This document shows positions 28,991-36,323 of a stretch of 41,399 nt of DNA, piece by piece (the first letter of the stretch is position 1; every line of letters begins with the position of its first letter). The stretch covers positions 1 to 41,399 of the forward strand of contig JAHHQY010000009.1 of assembly GCA_020026115.1 (NCBI GenBank), written 5' to 3'. This DNA is from Actinobacillus sp. Lineage in GTDB: Bacteria > Pseudomonadota > Gammaproteobacteria > Enterobacterales > Pasteurellaceae. Below the pieces are notes generated by a model. The model saw nothing but the letters and a program-made list of their open reading frames with translations, was not told the DNA's origin and ran no database searches. The position numbers and the translations under genes are program-made.

Positions 28991-29578
28991 TTAAGGCTCG
29001 CCTTTCCTTTGGCTATTTTTAGGCTTATCCCTTAATTTTTGTTGCAAATTTTCGGCGCGTTTAGGTGAGATATTTTGCAGAATTTGCCAATATTGCTGAT
29101 AAAGCGCGTCATCTTTTGCATAATGGGCGCAAACAGCAATATTTTCGTAGGTGTCCAACTGGTTGTAGTAATCTTTGCTTTCTAAAGCCAATTTAAATTG
29201 TTCTTGCGCTTGGGCAAAACGGCCAGTTTCACAAAGAAAGACTGCGTAATTATTTTTAATATCCCCTTGCTGTTTATCCGCTTGAATGGCTTTTTGGTAA
29301 AAATGCTCCGCTTTTTGATTCTCGCCTTGACGCTGATAAAAATAGGCGTAACTGCTGGCAACGAAAGCACTGTTGGGCGCATAAGCATAGGCTTTATCTA
29401 AATTACGCTTTGCTTGCGTAAAATCGCCCATGCTTAAATAACCTAAAGCTAATTCCACACGGGCTTTTGAGGCGATGTCTTTATCAAAAGAATTTTCTAC
29501 CACTCGCCCACTACATGCCGTTAAAAAGAAGGTTAAGATTAAACAAAGTAATGAAAAATAAGACTTACACTGTAACAT
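28991..29578 (-). CDS. pilW: Type IV pilus biogenesis/stability lipoprotein PilW (TPR)
   Basis: PilW (PilF in other species) is an outer-membrane lipoprotein that helps assemble or stabilise the type IV pilus secretin. The 195-residue protein has a lipobox LTAC with the modified cysteine at residue 22, then TPR repeats (such as NSAFVASSYAYFYQRQGEN). The gene lies between rlmN and rodZ, as HI0366 does. Type IV pilus proteins are also needed for DNA uptake in this family, so its presence supports a competent organism, though one gene does not prove it. A CGCRCCGAA motif lies inside (29051-29059), read as Lys-Arg-Ala-Glu. Confidence 0.88.
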   Translation of the reverse strand: MLQCKSYFSLLCLILTFFLTACSGRVVENSFDKDIASKARVELALGYLSMGDFTQAKRNLDKAYAYAPNSAFVASSYAYFYQRQGENQKAEHFYQKAIQADKQQGDIKNNYAVFLCETGRFAQAQEQFKLALESKDYYNQLDTYENIAVCAHYAKDDALYQQYWQILQNISPKRAENLQQKLRDKPKNSQRKGEP

Positions 29579-29610
29579 TTTTCCTCCTTTTTACGGCATT
29601 TCGTTACATC

Positions 29611-30726
29611 TTATATGGCCTTAACTTTAAGCGCTTGGCCAAATTTATTTTTTTCTAAGGTACGTTTCGTACGATCAATCACATCGCCCGCTAATTGTCC
29701 GCATGCGGCATCAATATCATCACCGCGCGTACGGCGAATAATCACGGTTAAACCGTATTCCATTAAGGTTTTTTGGAAACGATCGATGCGTGAGTTTGAA
29801 CTTTTCGCATAAGGCGCATCAGGGAACGGATTCCATGGAATTAAGTTTAATTTACATGGCGTATCTTTTAACAGTTTCGCTAATTGATGCGCATGCTCTA
29901 CCCCGTCATTAACATGATCGAGCATCACATATTCAATGGTCACTTTACCGTGGTTCGCATTGGATACTTTTAAATAATCATTTACCGCACGCATTAAACT
30001 TGCGATGTTATATTTTTTGTTAATTGGCACAATTTCGTTACGAATTTCATCATTCGGCGCATGTAAAGAAATGGCCAAAGCCACGTCGATTTGCTCGGCT
30101 AATTTATCTAAAGCTGGAACAACCCCTGAAGTTGAAAGGGTGACACGGCGTTTAGATAAACCATAGGCGAAATCATCTAACATAAGTTCCATTGCAGGTA
30201 CAACGTTTGCCACATTAAGTAATGGTTCGCCCATTCCCATCATCACGACATTAGTAATAGGACGTACGCCTGTTACCCCAAAATTGCCGATAATTTTTGA
30301 AGCGCGCCATACTTGGCCAATAATTTCCGCTACGGTTAAATTGCGGTTAAAGCCTTGTTGTGCGGTTGAGCAAAAAGTACAAGCTAAAGCACAGCCCACT
30401 TGAGATGATACGCATAAGGTTGCACGATCACCGTCGGGAATATACACCGTTTCCACTTGTTGGTTGCCCACTTGCATAGCCCACTTAATCGTGCCATCGC
30501 TCGAACGTTGTTCCACGGCCACTTCTGGTGCTTGAATGTAAGCGACTTGTTTTAATTTTTCGCGTAATTTTTTATTCAAATTGGTCATATTGTCGAAATT
30601 ATCTTCGCCAAAATGATAAATCCATTTTACTAATTGGTCGGCACGAAAAGGTTTTTCGCCCATTTCTTGGAAAAATTCTCGCATTTGCGGGCGAGTTAAA
30701 TTCATTAAATTGATTTTTTCGGTCAT
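29611..30726 (-). CDS. rlmN: Dual-specificity RNA methyltransferase RlmN (radical SAM)
   Basis: RlmN methylates C2 of adenine 2503 in 23S rRNA and adenine 37 in some tRNAs. The 371 residues show the radical SAM cluster motif CALACTFC. The family stretches GMGEPLLN and SLHAPND follow, and a further Cys in AACGQLAGD near the C-terminus fits the second catalytic cysteine. It is the first gene of the cluster rlmN-pilW-rodZ-ispG-hisS-yfgM, with 32 bases before pilW. A partial uptake-like motif (TTCGGCGC) lies at 30053-30060. Confidence 0.96.
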   Translation of the reverse strand: MTEKINLMNLTRPQMREFFQEMGEKPFRADQLVKWIYHFGEDNFDNMTNLNKKLREKLKQVAYIQAPEVAVEQRSSDGTIKWAMQVGNQQVETVYIPDGDRATLCVSSQVGCALACTFCSTAQQGFNRNLTVAEIIGQVWRASKIIGNFGVTGVRPITNVVMMGMGEPLLNVANVVPAMELMLDDFAYGLSKRRVTLSTSGVVPALDKLAEQIDVALAISLHAPNDEIRNEIVPINKKYNIASLMRAVNDYLKVSNANHGKVTIEYVMLDHVNDGVEHAHQLAKLLKDTPCKLNLIPWNPFPDAPYAKSSNSRIDRFQKTLMEYGLTVIIRRTRGDDIDAACGQLAGDVIDRTKRTLEKNKFGQALKVKAI

Positions 30727-30913
30727 TTGCTTGCCTTGTTATTACACATTACGGCCTAGTTTCATTTGATAAATAAATAGAAAAATAGGTAGGTTAAAAT
30801 AAGCGAGCAATTTTACTGATTTCCTTTTCATATAGCTAGCCATATTTTAAGAAATCTCGTCCTTTTGCGCGCAAGGAAGAAGGTATTTTTGCGATCTGGC
30901 TCGCAAAAAAAAT

Positions 30914-30952
30914 CACTCGCACCGAAATTTTGTCTGTTTTTCGGCGCGAGTG
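30914..30952 (-). terminator. Terminator of the art operon built from two inverted CGCRCCGAA motifs
   Basis: CACTCGCACCGAAA and TTTTTCGGCGCGAGTG pair with one mismatch and a short loop. In the minus direction they are followed by a run of eight T. It starts 16 bases after the artM stop. Both arms are complete motif copies. Confidence 0.88.
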
Positions 30953-30967
30953 GATTTTTTATTTTAT

Positions 30968-31648
30968 TTATAAACTTTCTAATCGTTCAAAAGCTAATAC
31001 TTTATTTTCGACTTTACGCAAGAAGAAGGTGGCAACACCTGTAATTACTAAATAAATCGCCCCTGCGATACAATAAATAGGTAAGGCATCATATTCTGTA
31101 CCATAAAGTTGTTGCGCATAGCCCATAATATCCATCACGGTAATGGTCGAAGCCAGTGAAGTCCCTTTAAAGACTAAAATAATTTCATTGCTATAAGAAG
31201 GCAAAGCACGTTTTAACGCATAAGGAATTAAAATGCGTAACGTTTGCACGCGAGTAAAGCCCATCGCCGCACAGCCTTCCCATTGAGATTTAGGAATCGC
31301 TCGCACTGCGCCATAAAAAAGTTGGGTTGAATACGCCGCACTATTTAAGGCTAAGGTTAAAATGGCACAAAACCAAGCATTAGAAAAAAGCGTCCAAAGC
31401 GGGCTTTCTACCATCCAATGAAATTGACCTGGACCTGCGTAAATTAAGAAAAATTGCACCAATAAAGGCGTGCCTGTAAATAAGGTGACATAGCTATTCA
31501 CCGCCAAGGTTATCCCTTTATTATTTAAAGATAATAAAAAGGTTAAAAAAATCGCTAAGGTAAAGGCCACAAGTAATGCGCCTACGGTTAACAATAAACT
31601 TGTAGGAATCCCTTTGGAAATTACGTCAAAATAATCAATTAACATCAC
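30968..31648 (-). CDS. artM: Arginine ABC transporter, permease ArtM
   Basis: ArtM is one of the two inner-membrane permeases of an amino-acid ABC importer of the His/Glu/Gln/Arg family. The 226 residues hold several hydrophobic segments. The permease-ATPase contact motif (EAA loop) lies near SQWEGCAAMGFTRVQTLRILIP. The start is GTG at 31648 or the next codon ATG at 31645; the GTG directly follows the artQ stop, so the two are coupled. It is the last gene of artP-artI-artQ-artM, the same order as in H. influenzae (HI1177-HI1180). Confidence 0.9.
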   Translation of the reverse strand: MMLIDYFDVISKGIPTSLLLTVGALLVAFTLAIFLTFLLSLNNKGITLAVNSYVTLFTGTPLLVQFFLIYAGPGQFHWMVESPLWTLFSNAWFCAILTLALNSAAYSTQLFYGAVRAIPKSQWEGCAAMGFTRVQTLRILIPYALKRALPSYSNEIILVFKGTSLASTITVMDIMGYAQQLYGTEYDALPIYCIAGAIYLVITGVATFFLRKVENKVLAFERLESL

Positions 31649-32329
31649 TTAACCCTTTAATTGCTTAGTGCGTTCAAAACGCGTGAAATAAAGTTCTAAT
31701 TTGCGAATCACCACCTGACTTAACAAAGTAATCGCTAAATAAACAAAACCAATAAACGCGTACCATGTAAATGGTTCGTGAGTGGTTGTGGTAATTAACT
31801 GCGCTTGACGAGTTAAATCATTCACGCCAATTAAAGAAACTAAGGCGGTATCTTTTAATAACACCAACCATTGATTGCTTAAACCTGGTAAAGCATGACG
31901 CCAAACTTGAGGCATAATAATGTGGATAAACGTATAACCTCGGCTTAAACCTAAGGCCGCACCAGATTCCCACTGTCCACGAGGAATCGCTTTAATCGCC
32001 CCGCGTAAAGTTTGTGATGCGTAAGCTGCAAAAATAATCCCTAAGGCTAAAACACCTGAGATAAAAGCATTTAATTCAATATAATTGCCCGTCAGCTTTT
32101 CTAATACTTCAGGTAAACCGAAGTAAATTAAAAACACCACTAAAATTTCTGGCAAACCGCGCATAAGGCTAATAAGCACAGAAACACTTTGGTTAAATAG
32201 ACGCCATTTTGTCGTTTCCGCCACGACAAAAATAATGGCCAGCACCAAACCAAATAATAAAGAAGTTACTGCTAAGCCTAAAGTCATCAGCGTTGCAGAA
32301 TACATTAAGGGGAGATAATCAAAAAACAT
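31649..32329 (-). CDS. artQ: Arginine ABC transporter, permease ArtQ
   Basis: ArtQ is the second permease of the importer. The 226 residues include several membrane segments and the EAA-type loop near RGQWESGAALGLSRGYTF. It ends one base before artM and is preceded by a 99-base gap with a hairpin after artI. The assignment as arginine rather than another basic amino acid comes from the four-gene order and the resemblance to the Haemophilus art operon. Specificity is not shown by the sequence itself. Confidence 0.9.
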   Translation of the reverse strand: MFFDYLPLMYSATLMTLGLAVTSLLFGLVLAIIFVVAETTKWRLFNQSVSVLISLMRGLPEILVVFLIYFGLPEVLEKLTGNYIELNAFISGVLALGIIFAAYASQTLRGAIKAIPRGQWESGAALGLSRGYTFIHIIMPQVWRHALPGLSNQWLVLLKDTALVSLIGVNDLTRQAQLITTTTHEPFTWYAFIGFVYLAITLLSQVVIRKLELYFTRFERTKQLKG

Positions 32330-32364
32330 TGTTTAGTTATTAAACCATTTATTATAAATTTAAT

Positions 32365-32398
32365 GATATTGTTCCACTTTTTATCGTGAAACAATATC
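32365..32398 (-). promoter_or_regulatory. Hairpin between artI and artQ
   Basis: GATATTGTT and AACAATATC form a 9-bp stem, extended by CAC/GTG after one mismatch, with an 8-base loop. It has no T run, so it is more likely an mRNA processing or 3'-end protection site than a terminator. Such hairpins after the binding-protein gene are common in ABC importer operons and let it be made in excess. Confidence 0.6.
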
Positions 32399-32428
32399 CT
32401 GATTAATTTTTACTGTTTTTATGAGGCT

Positions 32429-33157
32429 TTATTTCGCAAACCATTTATCGTAAATTTTTTGGTATTCGCCATTTTGTTTAATCAATTCAATACCTTTATT
32501 AAGCTCGGCTAATAATTTTTTATCGCCTTTATTTACTGCGATAGCAAAACCGTTACCAAAGAATTTCGCATCATTTACACGTTGGCCAACAAAGTTTAGG
32601 CTTGCTTCTTGTTTTAATGAATCCGCTAATACCACGGTGTCGCCAAATACAGCATCAATACGGCCATTTTTCACATCTAAAATCGCATCTTGAATACTTG
32701 CGTAAGGTTTAATTTCAAAACGATCGCCTTGAGCCACTAAATATTGTTGGAATGTTGTGCCGTTTTGTACGCCCACTTTTTTCACTTCGTCCATTTTCAT
32801 TTTGCCATCTAAGCCGATAAAGCTTGCTGTGCTGTCATAATAAGGAACGGTGAAAGCCACTTTTTTAGCACGCGCTTCTGTAACATCAATAGCTGCGATT
32901 GCCGCTTGGAAACCGCCACGATGTTTAATTAAACTTGGAATTAAAGCATCGAAGGCTTCGCCTTTAAAATGGCAGGTTGCGTCAATTTGTTTACAAATTG
33001 CATTGGCAACATCAACGTCAAAACCGATAATTTCGCCTTGTACATTGGTGGTTTCAAACGGTGGATAGCTTGGTTCTGTTGCAAAGGTAATCTCTTGTTG
33101 TGCCATAGCTTGGCTTGAAGAGGCCACTAATAAAGTAGCAAGTAATAATTTTTTCAT
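32429..33157 (-). CDS. artI: Arginine ABC transporter, periplasmic binding protein ArtI
   Basis: ArtI captures the amino acid in the periplasm and delivers it to ArtQM. The 242 residues begin with a signal peptide of about 19 residues (cleaved after QAMA) and a mature N-terminus with QQEITFATEPSYPPFE. The family stretch GFDVDVANAIC, and the GFQAAIAAIDVTEARAKKVAF region that contacts the ligand, are present. Length and order match the art operon of Haemophilus. It lies 8 bases after artP and is followed by a hairpin. Confidence 0.93.
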   Translation of the reverse strand: MKKLLLATLLVASSSQAMAQQEITFATEPSYPPFETTNVQGEIIGFDVDVANAICKQIDATCHFKGEAFDALIPSLIKHRGGFQAAIAAIDVTEARAKKVAFTVPYYDSTASFIGLDGKMKMDEVKKVGVQNGTTFQQYLVAQGDRFEIKPYASIQDAILDVKNGRIDAVFGDTVVLADSLKQEASLNFVGQRVNDAKFFGNGFAIAVNKGDKKLLAELNKGIELIKQNGEYQKIYDKWFAK

Positions 33158-33165
33158 AATAGCTC

Positions 33166-33906
33166 CTAGTCAGATGAATGAGATAAATATTGTTTAAAGG
33201 CTTCGGTTTGTGGATTATCAAAACAAGCATTTTCGCCCATTTCCACAATTTTACCTTGTTCCATATACACCACTTTTGTGGCAATTTTGCGCGCAACGCC
33301 TACTTCATGTGTTACCACGACTTGCGTTATGCCCAGATCTTTTAATTCTTCAATGATTGAAACCACTTGCGCCGTAATTTCAGGGTCTAAGGCGGCGGTG
33401 GGTTCATCGAATAATAATACTTTTGGTTTCATCATCAACGCTCGCGCAATTGCGACACGCTGTTGCTGACCGCCTGATAAATGCAATGGGTAACGATCGG
33501 CTAATTTTTCTAAACGTAAACGTTGTAATAACGCTTTTGCTTGAATTTTTGCTTCCGCTTTACTTAAACCAAGCACTTTCATTGGTGCTTCAATTAAGTT
33601 TTCCATTACGGTTAAATGTGGCCACAAGCAATACTGTTGAAACACCATGCCCACATCTTTGCGTAATTCACACATCGCTTTCGCTTTCATTGTGGCTTGC
33701 GATAAATTAAAGGTTCTATCGGCAACGGAAATTTCACCACTTTCTGGCACTTCTAATAAATTAAAAGTCCGTAATAAAGTACTTTTCCCTGCCCCACTTG
33801 GCCCAAGTAATACAATAATATCGCCATCTTCTGCGCTTAAATTGATATCAAATAAGGCTTGGCTTGAACCATAAAAAAAGTTGAGGTTTTTAACACTAAT
33901 TGTCAT
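33166..33906 (-). CDS. artP: Arginine ABC transporter, ATPase ArtP
   Basis: ArtP is the ATPase that drives the importer. I chose the ATG at 33906 because a good promoter lies at 33939-33967, inside the longer frame that reaches 33990, and because MTISVKNLNFFYGS is the usual family start. With it the protein has 246 residues. It shows Walker A GPSGAGKST (35-43), the signature LSGGQQQRVAIARAL, Walker B VLLFDEPTAALDPE and the switch histidine in VVTHE. It is the first gene of the operon, with 8 bases before artI. Confidence 0.94.
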   Translation of the reverse strand: MTISVKNLNFFYGSSQALFDINLSAEDGDIIVLLGPSGAGKSTLLRTFNLLEVPESGEISVADRTFNLSQATMKAKAMCELRKDVGMVFQQYCLWPHLTVMENLIEAPMKVLGLSKAEAKIQAKALLQRLRLEKLADRYPLHLSGGQQQRVAIARALMMKPKVLLFDEPTAALDPEITAQVVSIIEELKDLGITQVVVTHEVGVARKIATKVVYMEQGKIVEMGENACFDNPQTEAFKQYLSHSSD

Positions 33907-33938
33907 CTTATTTTTACTCGTTGTTAAAAAGTGAAAAA

Positions 33939-33967
33939 ATAGTACCCTGTTCTGTGTAAGGTTGCAA
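33939..33967 (-). promoter_or_regulatory. Sigma-70-type promoter of the art operon
   Basis: On the minus strand TTGCAA (33962-33967) and TACTAT (33939-33944) are separated by exactly 17 bases, and the -10 lies 32 bases before the artP ATG. Upstream, TGAATTCGGAATAA resembles one half of an ArgR box, but not enough to call. Confidence 0.6.
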
Positions 33968-34034
33968 GAACTTTTCGCATATTTTTTCAATTTTTTGCAT
34001 ATTTATTCCGAATTCAGCTTGAAAAAGTCCTTCT

Positions 34035-34043
34035 CGCGCCGAA
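34035..34043 (+). repeat. Single CGCRCCGAA motif between gpt and artP
   Basis: CGCGCCGAA preceded by TTCT and followed by AAATATT, in the gap between the gpt terminator and artP. It has no inverted partner. Confidence 0.75.
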
Positions 34044-34079
34044 AAATATTTTTTTAACTCTTTGTTTTTGCATAAAAAA

Positions 34080-34106
34080 ACCCTGACTTTCAAAAGAAAT
34101 CAGGGT
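34080..34106 (-). terminator. Terminator of gpt
   Basis: On the minus strand ACCCTGA and TCAGGGT pair, with an inner GAAA/TTTC and one bulge, followed by seven T. It lies 33 bases after the gpt stop. Confidence 0.9.
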
Positions 34107-34138
34107 GTTTCTTTAATTTATCTAATTATTAAAATAAA

Positions 34139-34603
34139 TTATTTACGTGCTAAAGGTGGAACGAAGCAAATACCCATATCCCAAGGTTGTTCAATCCAAG
34201 TATCTTGTGGAATATCAATCACATATTCATCTACTAATGCTTTACCTGCAGGTTTTGCAAAAACAGAAACAAATTTTGCATTTGGATAAATTTCGCGTAC
34301 GGCTTTCGCTGTATTCCCTGTATCAACTAAATCGTCAACAACGATAAAGCCTTCACCACCATTTTCTACTTCTGCTGCGTGTAACACATTTAATTCGCCT
34401 TGTTGATCATGTTCATAGCTCGCAATGCAAACGGTATCGATATGACGTAAATTTAATTCACGAGATAAAACTGCTGCTGGAAATAAGCCACCGCGACTTA
34501 CTGCAATAATGCCTTTCCATTGGCTAGCTGGTAGTAAACGTTCAGAAAGTTTGCGGGCGTGCATTTGAAACATATCCCAAGTAACGATGTATTTTTCGCT
34601 CAT
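34139..34603 (-). CDS. gpt: Xanthine-guanine phosphoribosyltransferase Gpt
   Basis: Gpt salvages guanine, xanthine and hypoxanthine by joining them to PRPP. The 154 residues carry the PRPP-binding motif VVDDLVDTGNTA (88-99) and the N-terminal loop VSRGGLFPA. The length is close to E. coli Gpt (152). The ATG follows AAGG at a normal distance. It is divergent to pepD, the arrangement of HI0674 and HI0675 in H. influenzae, and it has its own terminator. Confidence 0.95.
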   Translation of the reverse strand: MSEKYIVTWDMFQMHARKLSERLLPASQWKGIIAVSRGGLFPAAVLSRELNLRHIDTVCIASYEHDQQGELNVLHAAEVENGGEGFIVVDDLVDTGNTAKAVREIYPNAKFVSVFAKPAGKALVDEYVIDIPQDTWIEQPWDMGICFVPPLARK

Positions 34604-34679
34604 AATTCACCTTAAAATTGAATAAAATAAAGTTGTTGATAAATAAAATTGCCGTAGGATAACCCGTTTTTATTTTTTA

Positions 34680-34688
34680 TGCTATTAT
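34680..34688 (+). promoter_or_regulatory. Candidate extended -10 promoter of pepD
   Basis: TGCTATTAT holds the TG of an extended -10 and a TATTAT hexamer, about 43 bases before the pepD ATG. No clear -35 is seen. Read by eye. Confidence 0.35.
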
Positions 34689-34731
34689 TTTCCGGTATTT
34701 TTTTACATTCTATACAAAGAGAGGATGAAAT

Positions 34732-36192
34732 ATGTCAGAAATTACACAATTACAACCACAATTATTATGGAAATGGTTTGACCAAATTTGCGCAATTCCC
34801 CACCCATCTTATAGCGAAGATGATTTAGCGAACTTTATTGTAAATTGGGCAAAAGAAAAAGGCTTAGATGTTGAGCGTGATAGCGTGGGTAATGTGTTAA
34901 TTCACAAACCTGCCACAAAAGGTATGGAAAACCGCCAAGGGGTTGTGTTACAAGCGCACTTAGATATGGTGCCACAAGCTAATGAAGATACAATTCACGA
35001 TTTTAATAAAGACCCTATTCAACCTTACATTGACGGTGAATGGGTTACCGCAAAAGGCACAACCTTGGGCGCAGATAACGGGATTGGTATGGCTTCTGCC
35101 CTTGCCGTGCTTGAAAGCGATGATTTAGCACACCCTGATTTAGAAGTGCTTTTAACCATGACCGAAGAACGCGGAATGGAAGGGGCGATTGGTTTACGTC
35201 CAAATTGGTTAAAAAATCATTTAATGATTAACCTTGACACCGAAGAAAATGGCGAAATTTATGTTGGTTGCGCAGGGGGCGAAAACGCTAACGTTGTACT
35301 TCCTGTTGAATATCAAGCTAATACTTTCCAACATCATTACCTTTTCAGCTTAAAAGGTTTCTGTGGTGGCCATTCTGGTTGCGATATTCATAAAAATCGT
35401 GCAAATGCCATTAAATTAATGGCGCGTTTTTTAGCGGATTTACGTCAAAATCACCCTGAAGTGGATTACTCTTTAAGTGAAATTCGTGGCGGTTCAATTC
35501 GTAATGCGATTCCACGCGAAGCTTTTGCAAGTATCGCTTTTAATGGTGAAGTTGAAGCCTTAGAACGTGCTGTCAATGATTTTGCCGACACCATTCGCAC
35601 CGAATTTTCGCACACTGAAAGCAATGCACAATTCTTCTTAGAAAAATTAGCACCAGCAAACGAAGTCTTCACTCTTGCTTGTTGCCAAAACATTGTCGAT
35701 GTCTTTAACACCTTGCCAAATGGTGTGATTCGCCAAAGTGATGCTGTGGCCAACACCGTTGAAACCTCTTTAAGTTTAGGCGTATTACGCTTAGAAGAAG
35801 ATGGCTTACATGGCACAATTTTAATTCGCTCTTTAGTGGAAAGTGGCAAACACGCCGTGAAAACTCAATTACAATCCCTTATGAACTTAGCGAATGGTAA
35901 AGTGATTTTCTCTGGCGATTACCCAGGTTGGGAACCGCACCCTGAAAGTCCACTTCTTTCTTTAACAGAAAAAATCTACCACAATATTTTAGGCGAACCT
36001 GCGAAAATTAAAGTGATTCACGCAGGCTTAGAATGTGGCTTATTGAAAAAAATCTACCCGTCTTTAGATGTCGTTTCCGTAGGCCCAACGATTCGCAACG
36101 CCCATTCACCTGATGAAAAAGTTCATATCCCTGCCGTACAAACGTATTGGACGCTATTAACGGATATGCTGGCTAATATGCTCGAAAAATAA
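34732..36192 (+). CDS. pepD: Aminoacyl-histidine dipeptidase PepD (carnosinase-type, M20)
   Basis: PepD is a cytosolic zinc dipeptidase that splits Xaa-His and other dipeptides. The 486 residues match the E. coli length (485). The metal sites of the M20 family are visible: LQAHLDMVP, the bridging Asp in LGADNGIGM, the catalytic Glu in TMTEERGMEG, and HAGLECGLL. The domain with GFCGGHSGCDIH is the dimerisation or lid region. The ATG follows AGAGAGGA. It is divergent to gpt and ends at a perfect palindromic terminator. A CGCRCCGAA motif lies inside (35596-35604), read as Arg-Thr-Glu. Confidence 0.96.
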   Translation: MSEITQLQPQLLWKWFDQICAIPHPSYSEDDLANFIVNWAKEKGLDVERDSVGNVLIHKPATKGMENRQGVVLQAHLDMVPQANEDTIHDFNKDPIQPYIDGEWVTAKGTTLGADNGIGMASALAVLESDDLAHPDLEVLLTMTEERGMEGAIGLRPNWLKNHLMINLDTEENGEIYVGCAGGENANVVLPVEYQANTFQHHYLFSLKGFCGGHSGCDIHKNRANAIKLMARFLADLRQNHPEVDYSLSEIRGGSIRNAIPREAFASIAFNGEVEALERAVNDFADTIRTEFSHTESNAQFFLEKLAPANEVFTLACCQNIVDVFNTLPNGVIRQSDAVANTVETSLSLGVLRLEEDGLHGTILIRSLVESGKHAVKTQLQSLMNLANGKVIFSGDYPGWEPHPESPLLSLTEKIYHNILGEPAKIKVIHAGLECGLLKKIYPSLDVVSVGPTIRNAHSPDEKVHIPAVQTYWTLLTDMLANMLEK

Positions 36193-36198
36193 AACCCC

Positions 36199-36233
36199 AC
36201 TCGCACCGAAATTTCGGTGCGAGTTGTTTTTTT
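36199..36233 (+). terminator. Terminator of pepD: perfect 26-bp palindrome of two CGCRCCGAA motifs
   Basis: 36199-36224 is a perfect inverted repeat of 13 + 13 bases (ACTCGCACCGAAA / TTTCGGTGCGAGT), followed by TG and a T run. The two motif copies are joined back to back with no loop beyond the AT centre. Confidence 0.9.
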
Positions 36234-36242
36234 TGGTAATAA

Positions 36243-36266
36243 AAAAGCGGACATTTGCCCGCTTTT
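36243..36266 (-). terminator. Terminator of the mod-res module
   Basis: On the minus strand AAAAGCGG and CCGCTTTT pair around a short loop, with one mismatch and an inner G-C pair, followed by a T run. It lies about 58 bases after the res stop. Confidence 0.75.
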
Positions 36267-36323
36267 GTTTTGTGTTTTATTTAATTAAGCCTTTTATGTT
36301 TTTAGTGAAACCATTCGTGTTTT

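Noticed and set aside
30727..30967. A tRNA or small RNA gene between rlmN and artM
   Set aside because: I found only hairpins (30886-30909 and the art terminator) and no cloverleaf or conserved tRNA arms.
33907..33990. A longer N-terminus for ArtP starting at 33990
   Set aside because: A good -35/-10 pair with 17-base spacing lies inside this stretch, and the family starts at the ATG at 33906.
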